In this document: piece by piece, positions 43,615-56,656 of the stretch
Position numbering within the stretch: the first letter of the stretch is position 1
Layout: each line of letters starts with the position of its first letter
Assembly (NCBI GenBank): GCA_963576725.1
Contig: OY755240.1
Location: 33,174,620 to 33,238,619, forward strand
Source: Azorinus chamasolen
Taxonomy: Eukaryota > Mollusca > Bivalvia > Cardiida > Solecurtidae
Reading direction: 5' to 3'
DNA length: 64,000 nt
The notes under the pieces: generated by a model
Database searches by the model: none
The model's input: the letters and a program-made list of their open reading frames with translations, nothing else
Told to the model about the DNA's origin: nothing
Program-made: the position numbers and the translations under genes

Positions 43615-45229
43615 TAGGTAAAAATGCCACAGGTAAAAATACCTTCGGTAAATATGCCATAGGTAAAAATGCCTTAGGTAAATATGCCACAGGTAAAGTG
43701 GTAAAAATGCCTTAGGTAATAATGCCAGGGGTAAAAATGTCACAGGTATAAAAAAAAAATACTAACAAATATTTTTGAATTTATAAAAGGAAAACTGTAT
43801 AATTTGAAAAAATATGTTATAATATCATTTCAGAATCAAATTTGGTTATTATATAATAAATCCATTTAAATATGTTCAAAATTAAAAATATTTGTTATTA
43901 TTTTCTGGCATTTGACGGGTGGTGTCTGGGTCTACTCTGTTAAAATAATTGTAGGAAAAATCTTTTTTTTTTATTTTAAATAAAAATGTTTATATACCTC
44001 TGGCATTTGAGGGAAGGTGTCTGGGTAGGAAAAATCATAAGGAACAGGTAGGTAAGATTTCAATATCTATGTTTTAATGAGCAGTATCTATATAGTACAT
44101 GTAGTTGTGATTAACAGTACTACTGATAATGCAGCCGATCATATAATCCAACGGTTTAACCCTTTCCTCCATGAATATATATTAAATATCTATCAAATTC
44201 CAGTAACAAACAGAGCAGACCCTGATCAGACGGCTCCTATATAATCTGGGTCTACTCTGTTTTTGCATTACTTGTGATTTGCATTAATTTTTTATCTTTA
44301 GTATGTTGCAATAATGAAACAGATATATCAAATTCCATTCCTATAAGAGTAGAGCCAGATTAGAAGGCTCCTATAGGAGCCCTCTGATCAGGATCAGGAT
44401 CTGCTCTGTTTGTTAATGGAATTTGATAGATATGTTTCATTATTGTTGTAAATCACAAGTAATGCAAAAATAGAGTAGACCCAGATGATATAGGAGTCGT
44501 CTGATCAGGATCTGGAATTTGATAGATCTGTTTCATTAATGTTTCAAAAGATAGTATTATGTATTGCAACATACTAAAGATAAAAAAAACAACTCACAAG
44601 TAATGCAAAACAGAGTAGACCCAGATTAGAAGGTTCCTATAGGAACCGCCTGATCAGGATCTGCTCTGTTTGTTACTGGAATTTGATAGATCTGTTTCAT
44701 TATTGTTTCAAAAGATAGTATTATGTTACATACTAAAGATAAAAAATTAATGTAAAAAATCACAAGTAATGCAAAAACAGAGTAGACCCAGATTATATAG
44801 GAACCGTCTGATCAGGATCTGCTCTGTTTATTACTGGAATTTGATATATGTTGAAATCTTACCTACCTGTTTCTTATGATTTTCCTGCAATTATTTAAAA
44901 AACATATTTAATAACAAATATTTTTTAATTTGGTCTGAGTCCAAAATAAAAAAAAAGATTTTTCCTACAATTATTTAAACAGAGTAAACCCAGACACCAC
45001 CAAATTTGATTATGAAATGATATTATAACATATTTTTTTCAAATTATACTGTTTTCCTTTTATAAATTCAAAAATATTTGTTATTAATTTTTTTTTATAC
45101 CTGTGGCATTTTTACCTATGGCATTTTTACCTAAGGCATTATTACCTAAGGCATTTTTACCACTTTACCTGTGGCATTTTTACCAGTGGCATTTTTACCT
45201 ATGGCATATTTACCTAAGGCATTTTTACC
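43615..45229. mobile_element. 1.6 kb foldback element with GGTAAAAATGCC subrepeats, unit A
   Basis: The left end is a run of short direct repeats (GGTAAAAATGCCACA, GGTAAATATGCCATA and so on) and the right end is its inverse (ACCTATGGCATTTTT). The inverted arms continue inward for several hundred bases (AACAAATATTTTTGAATTTA, then TTCAGAATCAAATTTGG against CCAAATTTGATTATGAAAT; and GGAACAGGTAGGTAAGATTT against AAATCTTACCTACCTGTTTC). The centre holds 4-5 partly inverted family-I hairpins. There is no coding capacity. This is the structure of a foldback-type transposon. Confidence 0.85.
44160..44850. mobile_element. Cluster of 4-5 family-I hairpins inside the foldback element, unit A
   Basis: Hairpins around 44215-44265, 44350-44412, 44475-44515, 44618-44672 and 44775-44830, separated by TTGATAGATCTGTTTCATTA and AATCACAAGTAATGCAAAA spacers that are themselves inverted or direct repeats. 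Copies in units B and C at +7643 and +15288. Confidence 0.7.
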
Positions 45230-46004
45230 GCACACCGGATACAACAAGTAGCATATCATTAGCTCTTTGTTTTAAATGCGTATTAAGTGAATATGTTGGT
45301 AATGTTGCACCTTTTGAAGATTGTTGAGGAAACCTCTATCACAGATTGTAAAGGTGGATTTACATAACTAAAGGGAACAGAAAATATTTTCCTGTGTGGG
45401 GTTGCCTTGTTTGCAGATGCATGAAAGTGACTTGTATGGACTTTCATAAGAATTAATAGTGGTGACAAAAGGTAATTAATTTGAAGGAAAACGATTTAAG
45501 TATAGCCAGAATGAAACCCGTCACAACATGTTGCAAGTTTATAAGAATCAAATGCCCCAAGGGCCATAATGACATCCGGTTGGATATGGATATTAAATGT
45601 AAGGGAAGAAATCGCTGCACACGTTAATCACCATGTTTGACATGTTGTAATGTATTACAAAAATATGGCAGACTGTAACTACGGCCAAACCATTAACAAA
45701 GTGGTTATTAGCGATACTCAGTCCTTGAAGTCAGAAACGCATTGCTGAGCGGCAGTGACAGTGTCCATCTTTCAATTCTTATCAAAGCAATAAATGCTGT
45801 TTATAAAAATATTGCAGTTTGAAGTACTACCCTTGTTATTAATTACTAACTCTAAAGACTAATATTCAAACAATATACATGTTGTTTGAATAATTACTCT
45901 ACCGTATATCAAGTTTTACCCCTTCATCCATATAAACTAACCCTAAAATAAGTACATGTATGCTATTTGAATAATTGTTGTCCCGTATTTACCCAGGCTT
46001 ATCC

Positions 46005-46175
46005 CTTTACTCATATATATGAGTTTTCATATCTTTGCAAACAGAGTTGATCCAGATCTGACAAATTACAAATGTCCCATCTGGACTGTCCAGGGTCTGC
46101 TCTGATTAGTTATGGAATAATATAGAGATCTAATTCTACAGTTTCTGTCATGGGGAAAATCATCGGATTTTCATT
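46005..46175. mobile_element. Family-I MITE fragment, unit A
   Basis: ATCCCTTTACTCATATATAT, TTTGCAAACAGAGTTGATCC, a diverged hairpin centre, then AGGGTCTGCTCTGATTAG. Copies at 53649 and 61294. Confidence 0.55.
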
Positions 46176-46430
46176 TATTTTGTTAAGGGACGTGTTCTAT
46201 TAAAATATTGGCACATTGTTTTTTACACAGAACATTTCTATAGACAGGAAATCATCAAGGCATTTTTTCTTGTCTAGACAAACCACTAGTCTTTTAAAAT
46301 ACAAAGTGGTGAACAAATCAATTCGTTATTCAAACATGTACATATATCTTGAAGTATCTATTTCCTGAATGTCCATATGGAAATATGGTCGTTTGGTCGA
46401 CTTTCCCGTTCGTGGACCTTATTTAAATAA

Positions 46431-46636
46431 TACAGTAAACTCTACCATAAGTGGTCATTCATTTATTAAACATATTAGTCGTAAAAACAAGTGGTTGCAT
46501 AATGCAGGACAAAAATAATGCGGAAAACTTCTATAGGAGCTTTCTGCTTTACTTTTGTTCTGCATTAAGTTAGCACCTGCCTTTCAAACCTAAAAATAGA
46601 CCTTTTTGATGGCCGCTTACGGCAGGTTCTACTGTA
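46431..46636. mobile_element. Family-II MITE, unit A
   Basis: TACAGTAAACTCTACCATAA at the left, AAAACTTCTATAGGAGCTTT centre, TTACGGCAGGTTCTACTGTA at the right. Copies at 54075-54280 and 61720-61925. Confidence 0.75.
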
Positions 46637-46899
46637 AGCCTAAAGTCGTTTCGTCGACCGTATGCCATATAGGGATTAGGTTTTCACACGTATATCGAGG
46701 CTATATGTTTGATGTTAATTTTTCAAATATGCGCGTGTGCAGGCAATAATCGCAAATCGCCCAATCATAATTCAGACCCAGATCACGACCACGTTTCATT
46801 TTATAAAACAAATTAAATACTACAGTGTATTTGTATAAATATTGCTTCAACATTATGAGTGTTTTGTCAAAATAATATAAGCAATTGATATTAACTTAT

Positions 46900-48535
46900 A
46901 GATAGATAGATAGGTTTTATTTCTTTCAGTAACTTATACATGTAGTATCTCGTTACATAATTATACAGATATTCAATACATATGTATCACATGACAATAA
47001 TAGAAAACACACACTTCAAACAACCTCAATCACTTCATAAATGAGTATTCCTTTACCATGTATCTTGGTGTCATACTGAAGAATTCATAGTTCCGGAGAA
47101 TGAACATATTGTCAAGCCATTCAATTGAAATCGTGTTAATTAATTCACACATCAGGTCAATTTCTTGGGACAACTAATAATAATTCCTGACGCCTGCTAT
47201 TTGCTTCAGTAATAAAATGAGATAAGCTGGTCAGCATTTGCCTATTCTTTGATTTTAAAAGTTCTACAAATTTGTACATGCTTGGCCTTTCTCTATAGTA
47301 CTTTTTTTACATACTTTCGTCTGATATCGTCAAATGCATTGCATTTTATGATAAAGTGAAATTCGTCTTCTATATCACGTGCCTCACATAATTGGCAGAT
47401 TCTTTCAAATTCGAATACATGTAATGCATTTTCTTAACCGTTTGTTTCCAATTATATTCAAGTAGTTTTCTTCTGCAAAATCATCTTTTATATTAACGTA
47501 AAGAGTATTTAATACAGCATTTGACTGTATATCATTATACCATTTCTGGTGAAAGCAATCTATAACCCTTTGCTTAAATGATAATACAAAAAGCCTGACA
47601 TCTATGTTTTGTGATTCTATCCAAGCATAGGAAAAACCGTAATCATCTAACAGCGTTTTTACGTTTCTAACCCAATTTTTCTCACCACTTTCATACCCAT
47701 CAAGTGATACTTGATACAGGCACTTCACTATGACATTATCTGAGTGTACTAATTTCAACCAATATTTAATAATTTGAACAAACCTATTGACAAATAATGG
47801 ATACCGACCTAACTCACCATATACGGCATCGTTACATGAATTTTGCCGGACACCCAATATCATCTTACAAAATTTAAGGTGGATTCTTTCCAGATTTTTA
47901 GATTTTGTAAAACCCCAAACCAGACATGCATAATTAATGATAGATCCAACAAATGCATCAAATAACTGCATGGCTATTTTCGGTCTAAACTCAAATTTAT
48001 TGATATTATGGAATAAAATATTCATTGCTTTAAGAGCCTTATCGGCTAAACACTAGTTGTTCAAAACAAACGAACCCGTATATAATTAAACGTAATGCCC
48101 AGATAGTTAAAATCATCAACAACTTCTAAAACAGAATCATTATAATACCATTGCTCGTTATTCCATGTTTTACCTATTTTACGAAAAAGACAATTTTCGT
48201 TTTTGCTGTATTAACCTCAAGTCCCCATATATTGCAATACTGATGTAATTTATCCAAACTAGCTTGAAGATCTTCTGTCGAGTTACCTACAATCACCATA
48301 TCATCAGCAAAACAGAGTAACATTTTATACATAATTCAAAAATATCAATGCCAGAGTTTACATTGTTTTGCAAAAATAGTTATAAGTCTTCAAGGAAGAG
48401 GGCAAACAATGCCGGCGAATTGTTTTGGCCTTGCCGTAAGCCCACCGATATGCTGAAAAATTATACAATAGGCACATGCTGACAATTATCGCACACTGTT
48501 GATTCCATAGTTCCATGTATTTTGATATCTTATGA
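46900..48535 (-). pseudogene. Non-LTR retrotransposon (LINE) reverse-transcriptase remnant, copy A
   Basis: Minus-strand reading with frame breaks. GLRQGQNNSPALFALFLEDL (near 48440-48380) is the RT motif around SPxLF. FADDMVIVGNSTEDLQ (near 48310-48265) is the catalytic (F/Y)xDD motif, followed by NTAKTKIVFF. A 206-codon open stretch (48025-47405) holds NYACLVWGF, FCKMILGV and YGELGRYPL, typical of the post-RT region of Jockey/CR1-like LINEs. Then comes ICQLCEARDIEDEFHFI-KC, a C-terminal cysteine/histidine motif. The 3' end is followed by (TATC)n at 46900. Stops and frameshifts make it non-functional. Confidence 0.85.
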
Positions 48536-48786
48536 AGTTTGGTTATATGTTCATGGGGTCCCTTTAATGAGGTGGTTTGGTGTCATACAACGCATTCTGA
48601 TAGCTTATCATCATTCCCTACAATTATTAATCATGATCTTCCACTAGTGCCATTAGGCGAGGTGTTTCCTAACTCACACATTAGAATATCTGATTTATTC
48701 CGAAAGAATAAGGTAAACTTAACATTTCTCATGCTAAAACACCCATCTGCTACATTTTTACTGACAAGAGATTCGCTCAATATTTA

Positions 48787-49005
48787 GCACTTTACTCCAT
48801 AAATACACATTTCTGCGCCTTGACAAACAGAGTAGACCCAATAGAAGAGCCGCCTGATCAGGTTCTGCTCTGTTTGCTTGTGAAATAATAGATATGACTA
48901 CAGTTTCTGACATGGCCAAAACTACTGTGTTCATATGCCATTATAAAATGAAACTCGTCAATATTAATGACGTCGTCATTTCTTACATGACTATTCATTG
49001 ACTAT
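48787..49005. mobile_element. Family-I MITE, unit A
   Basis: CACTTTACTCCATAAATACA, hairpin AAGAGCCGCCTGATCAGGTT, then TTCTTACATGACTATTCATT. It ends next to the 34-bp array. Copies at 56432 and 64000 edge. Confidence 0.6.
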
Positions 49006-49011
49006 TAGCTG

Positions 49012-49470
49012 AATGTCAAACAATTTGTATTCAGGTGAGACGCCGGGTAACAAATTGTTTGTATCCAGGTGAGACACGTCAGTAAAAAAACTGTTTGTAT
49101 TCAGGTCAGATGCCGGGTAACAAACAGTTTGTATCCAGGTCAGACGCCGGGTAACAAACAGTTTGTATCCAGGTGAGACGCCGGGTAACAAACAGTTTGT
49201 ATCCAGGTTAGACGCCGGGTAACAAACTTTTTGTATCCAGGTTAGACACCGGGTAACAAACAGTTTGTATTCAGATGAGACGCCGGGTAACAAACAGTTT
49301 GTATCCAGGTCAGACGCCGGGTAACAAACAGTTTGTATTCAGATGAGACGCCGGGTAACAAACAGTTTGTATCCAGGTCAGACGCCGGGTAACAAACTGT
49401 TTGTATTCAGATGAGACGCCGGGTAACAAACAGTTTGTATCCAGGTCAGACGCCGGGTAACAAACAGTTT
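49012..49470. repeat. 34-bp satellite, about 13 copies (end of unit A)
   Basis: Unit AACAAACAGTTTGTATCCAG then GTCAGACGCCGGGT, with TATTCAGATGAG variants. It is one arm of the family-III palindrome (AAACAGTTTGGATCCAGATG, AGACGCCGAGTAA). The triplication junction falls at its last unit. Confidence 0.93.
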
Positions 49471-49593
49471 GTACAGGAATTTCACAATATATTGAACTTT
49501 ATTGTATTGTATTTCTTTTACTTTGCATACTTTTATTTAGTAAATACGAGTAAGAAACAAAATCCTGAGTAATGAAGCTATTTTTCCTTTCAG

Positions 49594-49670
49594 GTTTGGT
49601 CTGGAACACAAAACTTCAAACGTGTGACTTCCCAAGGAACGTTCCGCCACCTTGTGGAACAAGTGTCTAA
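49594..49670 (+). CDS. Duplicate CBM14 terminal exon, copy B
   Basis: Same acceptor, frame and stop as 42014-42090; the Val codon is GTT instead of GTG (silent). No upstream CBM14 exons are present in this unit, so it is an orphan unless used as an alternative last exon of the gene at 38318. Confidence 0.6.
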
Positions 49671-50222
49671 CAGAATGACAGCACAGTTTAACACAAATGC
49701 TAAAATGTCGATTGAAAAACAAATCGACTGCTTCATTTTTAAATATATATTTTATTTTTGTTTAAATAACACTGTCATGGTGTCAAATAATTTTGACTCT
49801 AATGTGAATCCAGGATAATTAGTTTCAAATTGGATAAACAATATTTCTTAGACTTTTTAAAGCCTTTGTTTTCAAAGTGGGTGACTCTAGTAATTTGCCC
49901 TAAGAAATCTGAAAATAAAAAAATGACATGTTTATCCTCATAAGCAATATAGTTATAAACGTTACATCGGATCAGAAGTTTTATAGATTGTTAAGTATAT
50001 TCAGATAGTATGAAAGACTGGGTGTGAAAATTAAAATATGTTCCCTCTCTTAACCCATTCCCTCATATTAACACCTTTTGATGCCTCTGTAAAAGTTTAT
50101 TAAAATGGTTTCAATACTTTAAAATTCTATTTCTTCCTCTTCCTAGTAAATGCTCCTTTTCGGTAGATTATTTCAAAGAGGCTGGGTCTGAAGACAGCCT
50201 ATGAGGGAAGGAGTTAAGCTTG

Positions 50223-50686
50223 ATTACCGGTAGGACGATATAGGGTTAACATGGCCTTACCGGTAGGACGATATAGGGTTAACATGGCCTTACCGGTAGG
50301 ACGATATAGGGTTAACATGGCCTTACCGGTAGGACGATATAGGGTTAACATGGCCTTACCGGTAGGACGATATAGGGTTAACATGGCCTTACCGGTAGGA
50401 CGATATAGGGTTAACATGGCCTTACCGGTAGGACGATATAGGGTTAACATGGCCTTACCGGTAGGACGATATAGGGTTAACATGGCCTTACCGGTAGGAC
50501 GATATAGGGTTAACATGGCCTTACCGGTAGGACGATATAGGGTTAACATGGCCTTACCGGTAGGACGATATAGGGTTAACATGGCCTTACCGGTAGGACG
50601 ATATAGGGTTAACATGGCCTTACCGGTAGGACGATATAGGGTTAACATGGTCTTACCGGTAGGACGATATAGGGTTAACATGGCCT
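50223..50686. repeat. 33-bp satellite, 14 copies (unit B)
   Basis: As at 42643-43040, two units longer. Confidence 0.95.
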
Positions 50687-51257
50687 TTTGTTTGTAAAGT
50701 TGAGTTACATTACATTGTACTTATAACAATTACTTATGAAGAGTAAGGCTTGAAGAAGAAAACAATACTTTCATTTGATAAGGTTCCTGGATGGGAGACC
50801 GTGTCACTCAGCGTCCATCGCATTTGTTTTTGTATATATGCTAAAATTGCACAAATTATGACAATTTCATGAACGCGCCAACGCTAGGTCACGTGTATAA
50901 CCAGTACAGTATATGTTAAACTCTTTACTCAACAAGTACAAATGTTGCTGTAAAACAGCAAAGGAGATGCACCGCGCAAAAAAAAGAAATGTGCAAATAA
51001 AATGGTAATAGCAATCTTCCAAAACTGTAAGTTGGAGATACATGTATGAAAAGAGTGCTATATAAATATGGTATAATAATAATAATAATAATAATAATTA
51101 ATTGGCTGCCTAATACATGTTTGGCTGTAAAAAGTTAAACACAGAAAGACGAGCACACTGATTAACAAAAAGTTTTGATCCAGATCAGACGACAATGGTT
51201 CGGTAATTTACTTTCATGAAGGATGGAGGTTTCAAGAATGGCTCATGCGGATAAATG

Positions 51258-52873
51258 TAGGTAAAAATGCCACAGGTAAAAATACCTTCGGTAAATATGC
51301 CATAGGTAAAAATGCCTTAGGTAAATATGCCACAGGTAAAGTGGTAAAAATGCCTTAGGTAATAATGCCAGGGGTAAAAATGCCACAGGTATAAAAAAAA
51401 AATACTAACAAATATTTTTGAATTTATAAAAGGAAAACTGTATAATTTGAAAAAATATGTTATAATATCATTTCAGAATCAAATTTGGTTATTATATAAT
51501 AAATCCATTTAAATATGTTCAAAATTAAAAATATTTGTTATTATTTTCTGGCATTTGACGGGTGGTGTCTGGGTCTACTCTGTTAAAATAATTGTAGGAA
51601 AAATCTTTTTTTTTTATTTTAAATAAAAATGTTTATATACCTCTGGCATTTGAGGGAAGGTGTCTGGGTAGGAAAAATCATAAGGAACAGGTAGGTAAGA
51701 TTTCAATATCTATGTTTTAATGAGCAGTATCTATATAGTACATGTAGTTGTGATTAACAGTACTACTGATAATGCAGCCGATCATATAATCCAACGGTTT
51801 AACCCTTTCCTCCATGAATATATATTAAATATCTATCAAATTCCAGTAACAAACAGAGCAGACCCTGATCAGACGGCTCCTATATAATCTGGGTCTACTC
51901 TGTTTTTGCATTACTTGTGATTTGCATTAATTTTTTATCTTTAGTATGTTGCAATAATGAAACAGATATATCAAATTCCATTCCTATAAGAGTAGAGCCA
52001 GATTAGAAGGCTCCTATAGGAGCCCTCTAATCAGGATCAGGATCTGCTCTGTTTGTTAATGGAATTTGATAGATATGTTTCATTATTGTTGTAAATCACA
52101 AGTAATGCAAAAATAGAGTAGACCCAGATGATATAGGAGTCGTCTGATCAGGATCTGGAATTTGATAGATCTGTTTCATTAATGTTTCAAAAGATAGTAT
52201 TATGTATTGCAACATACTAAAGATAAAAAAAACAACTCACAAGTAATGCAAAACAGAGTAGACCCAGATTAGAAGGTTCCTATAGGAACCGCCTGATCAG
52301 GATCTGCTCTGTTTGTTACTGGAATTTGATAGATCTGTTTCATTATTGTTTCAAAAGATAGTATTATGTTACATACTAAAGATAAAAAATTAATGTAAAA
52401 AATCACAAGTAATGCAAAAACAGAGTAGACCCAGATTATATAGGAACCGTCTGATCAGGATCTGCTCTGTTTATTACTGGAATTTGATATATGTTGAAAT
52501 CTTACCTACCTGTTTCTTATGATTTTCCTGCAATTATTTAAAAAACATATTTAATAACAAATATTTTTTAATTTGGTCTGAGTCCAAAATAAAAAAAAAA
52601 GATTTTTCCTACAATTATTTAAACAGAGTAAACCCAGACACCACCAAATTTGATTATGAAATGATATTATAACATATTTTTTTCAAATTATACTGTTTTC
52701 CTTTTATAAATTCAAAAATATTTGTTATTAATTTTTTTTTATACCTGTGGCATTTTTACCTATGGCATTTTTACCTAAGGCATTATTACCTAAGGCATTT
52801 TTACCACTTTACCTGTGGCATTTTTACCAGTGGCATTTTTACCTATGGCATATTTACCTAAGGCATTTTTACC
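51258..52873. mobile_element. 1.6 kb foldback element, unit B
   Basis: Copy of 43615-45229 within unit B. Confidence 0.85.
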
Positions 52874-54543
52874 GCACACCGGATACAACAAGTAGCATAT
52901 CATTAGCTCTTTGTTTTAAATGCGTATTAAGTGAATATGTTGGTAATGTTGCACCTTTTGAAGATTGTTGAGGAAACCTCTATCACAGATTGTAAAGGTG
53001 GATTTACATAACTAAAGGGAACTGAAAATATTTTCCTGTGTGGGGTTGCCTTGTTTGCAGATGCATGAAAGTGACTTGTATGGACTTTCATAAGAATTAA
53101 TAGTGGTGACAAAAGGTAATTAATTTGAAGGAAAACGATTTAAGTATAGCCAGAATGAAACCCGTCACAACATGTTGCAAGTTTATAAGAATCAAATGCC
53201 CCAAGGGCCATAATGACATCCGGTTGGATATGGATATTAAATGTAAGGGAAGAAATCGCTGCACACGTTAATCACCATGTTTGACATGTTGTAATGTATT
53301 ACAAAAATATGGCAGACTGTAACTACGGCCAAACCATTAACAAAGTGGTTATTAGCGATACTCAGTCCTTGAAGTCAGAAACGCATTGCTGAGCGGCAGT
53401 GACAGTGTCCATCTTTCAATTCTTATCAAAGCAATAAATGCTGTTTATAAAAATATTGCAGTTTGAAGTACTACCCTTGTTATTAATTACTAACTCTAAA
53501 GACTAATATTCAAACAATATACATGTTGTTTGAATAATTACTCTACCGTATATCAAGTTTTACCCCTTCATCCATATAAACTAACCCTAAAATAAGTACA
53601 TGTATGCTATTTGAATAATTGTTGTCCCGTATTTACCCAGGCTTATCCCTTTACTCATATATATGAGTTTTCATATCTTTGCAAACAGAGTTGATCCAGA
53701 TCTGACAAATTACAAATGTCCCATCTGGACTGTCCAGGGTCTGCTCTGATTAGTTATGGAATAATATAGAGATCTAATTCTACAGTTTCTGTCATGGGGA
53801 AAATCATCGGATTTTCATTTATTTTGTTAAGGGACGTGTTCTATTAAAATATTGGCACATTGTTTTTTACACAGAACATTTCTATAGACAGGAAATCATC
53901 AAGGCATTTTTTCTTGTCTAGACAAACCACTAGTCTTTTAAAATACAAAGTGGTGAACAAATCAATTCGTTATTCAAACATGTACATATATCTTGAAGTA
54001 TCTATTTCCTGAATGTCCATATGGAAATATGGTCGTTTGGTCGACTTTCCCGTTCGTGGACCTTATTTAAATAATACAGTAAACTCTACCATAAGTGGTC
54101 ATTCATTTATTAAACATATTAGTCGTAAAAACAAGTGGTTGCATAATGCAGGACAAAAATAATGCGGAAAACTTCTATAGGAGCTTTCTGCTTTACTTTT
54201 GTTCTGCATTAAGTTAGCACCTGCCTTTCAAACCTAAAAATAGACCTTTTTGATGGCCGCTTACGGCAGGTTCTACTGTAAGCCTAAAGTCGTTTCGTCG
54301 ACCGTATGCCATATAGGGATTAGGTTTTCACACGTATATCGAGGCTATATGTTTGATGTTAATTTTTCAAATATGCGCGTGTGCAGGCAATAATCGCAAA
54401 TCGCCCAATCATAATTCAGACCCAGATCACGACCACGTTTCATTTTATAAAACAAATTAAATACTACAGTGTATTTGTATAAATATTGCTTCAACATTAT
54501 GAGTGTTTTGTCAAAATAATATAAGCAATTGATATTAACTTAT

Positions 54544-56180
54544 AGATAGATAGATAGGTTTTATTTCTTTCAGTAACTTATACATGTAGTATCTCGTTAC
54601 ATAATTATACAGATATTCAATACATATGTATCACATGACAATAATAGAAAACACACACTTCAAACAACCTCAATCACTTCATAAATGAGTATTCCTTTAC
54701 CATGTATCTTGGTGTCATACTGAAGAATTCATAGTTCCGGAGAATGAACATATTGTCAAGCCATTCAATTGAAATCGTGTTAATTAATTCACACATCAGG
54801 TCAATTTCTTGGGACAACTAATAATAATTCCTGACGCCTGCTATTTGCTTCAGTAATAAAATGAGATAAGCTGGTCAGCATTTGCCTATTCTTTGATTTT
54901 AAAAGTTCTACAAATTTGTACATGCTTGGCCTTTCTCTATAGTACTTTTTTTACATACTTTCGTCTGATATCGTCAAATGCATTGCATTTTATGATAAAG
55001 TGAAATTCGTCTTCTATATCACGTGCCTCACATAATTGGCAGATTCTTTCAAATTCGAATACATGTAATGCATTTTCTTAACCGTTTGTTTCCAATTATA
55101 TTCAAGTAGTTTTCTTCTGCAAAATCATCTTTTATATTAACGTAAAGAGTATTTAATACAGCATTTGACTGTATATCATTATACCATTTCTGGTGAAAGC
55201 AATCTATAACCCTTTGCTTAAATGATAATACAAAAAGCCTGACATCTATGTTTTGTGATTCTATCCAAGCATAGGAAAAACCGTAATCATCTAACAGCGT
55301 TTTTACGTTTCTAACCCAATTTTTCTCACCACTTTCATACCCATCAAGTGATACTTGATACAGGCACTTCACTATGACATTATCTGAGTGTACTAATTTC
55401 AACCAATATTTAATAATTTGAACAAACCTATTGACAAATAATGGATACCGACCTAACTCACCATATACGGCATCGTTACATGAATTTTGCCGGACACCCA
55501 ATATCATCTTACAAAATTTAAGGTGGATTCTTTCTAGATTTTTAGATTTTGTAAAACCCCAAACCAGACATGCATAATTAATGATAGATCCAACAAATGC
55601 ATCAAATAACTGCATGGCTATTTTCGGTCTAAACTCAAATTTATTGATATTATGGAATAAAATATTCATTGCTTTAAGAGCCTTATCGGCTAAACACTAG
55701 TTGTTCAAAACAAACGAACCCGTATATAATTAAACGTAATGCCCAGATAGTTAAAATCATCAACAACTTCTAAAACAGAATCATTATAATACCATTGCTC
55801 GTTATTCCATGTTTTACCTATTTTACGAAAAAGACAATTTTCGTTTTTGCTGTATTAACCTCAAGTCCCCATATATTGCAATACTGATGTAATTTATCCA
55901 AACTAGCTTGAAGATCTTCTGTCGAGTTACCTACAATCACCATATCATCAGCAAAACAGAGTAACATTTTATACATAATTCAAAAATATCAATGCCAGAG
56001 TTTACATTGTTTTGCAAAAATAGTTTATAAGTCTTCAAGGAAGAGGGCAAACAATGCCGGCGAATTGTTTTGGCCTTGCCGTAAGCCCACCGATATGCTG
56101 AAAAATTATACAATAGGCACATGCTGACAATTATCGCACACTGTTGATTCCATAGTTCCATGTATTTTGATATCTTATGA
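54544..56180 (-). pseudogene. LINE reverse-transcriptase remnant, copy B
   Basis: Copy of 46900-48535 carried by triplicated unit B. The long open stretch is 55669-55049, with the same motifs. One extra T near 56025 shifts frame relative to copies A and C. Confidence 0.85.
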
Positions 56181-56656
56181 AGTTTGGTTATATGTTCATG
56201 GGGTCCCTTTAATGAGGTGGTTTGGTGTCATACAACGCATTCTGATAGCTTATCATCATTCCCTACAATTATTAATCATGATCTTCCACTAGTGCCATTA
56301 GGCGAGGTGTTTCCTAACTCACACATTAGAATATCTGATTTATTCCGAAAGAATAAGGTAAACTTAACATTTCTCATGCTAAAACACCCATCTGCTACAT
56401 TTTTACTGACAAGAGATTCGCTCAATATTTAGCACTTTACTCCATAAATACACATTTCTGCGCCTTGACAAACAGAGTAGACCCAATAGAAGAGCCGCCT
56501 GATCAGGTTCTGCTCTGTTTGCTTGTGAAATAATAGATATGACTACAGTTTCTGACATGGCCAAAACTACTGTGTTCATATGCCATTATAAAATGAAACT
56601 CGTCAATATTAATGACGTCGTCATTTCTTACATGACTATTCATTGACTATTAGCTG

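Larger units (their letters stand above)
41891..49470 (+). repeat. 7.6 kb tandem triplication, unit A (7580 bp)
   Basis: Starts at gtacaggaatttcac and ends where the same string recurs at 49471. In order it contains the CBM14 terminal exon, a family-IV palindrome, a 33-bp array (12 copies), a 5S-like fragment, a 1.6 kb foldback element, family-II and family-I MITEs, a LINE remnant on the minus strand, and a 34-bp array. Unit A differs from both B and C at several sites (for example the exon GTG codon, 43739, and an AACAG/AACTG difference at 45376) and has two fewer 33-bp repeats. Confidence 0.95.

Noticed and set aside
45103..45327. 74-codon frame (also 52747 and 60392)
   Set aside because: It is the subrepeat end of the foldback element read through into flanking DNA.
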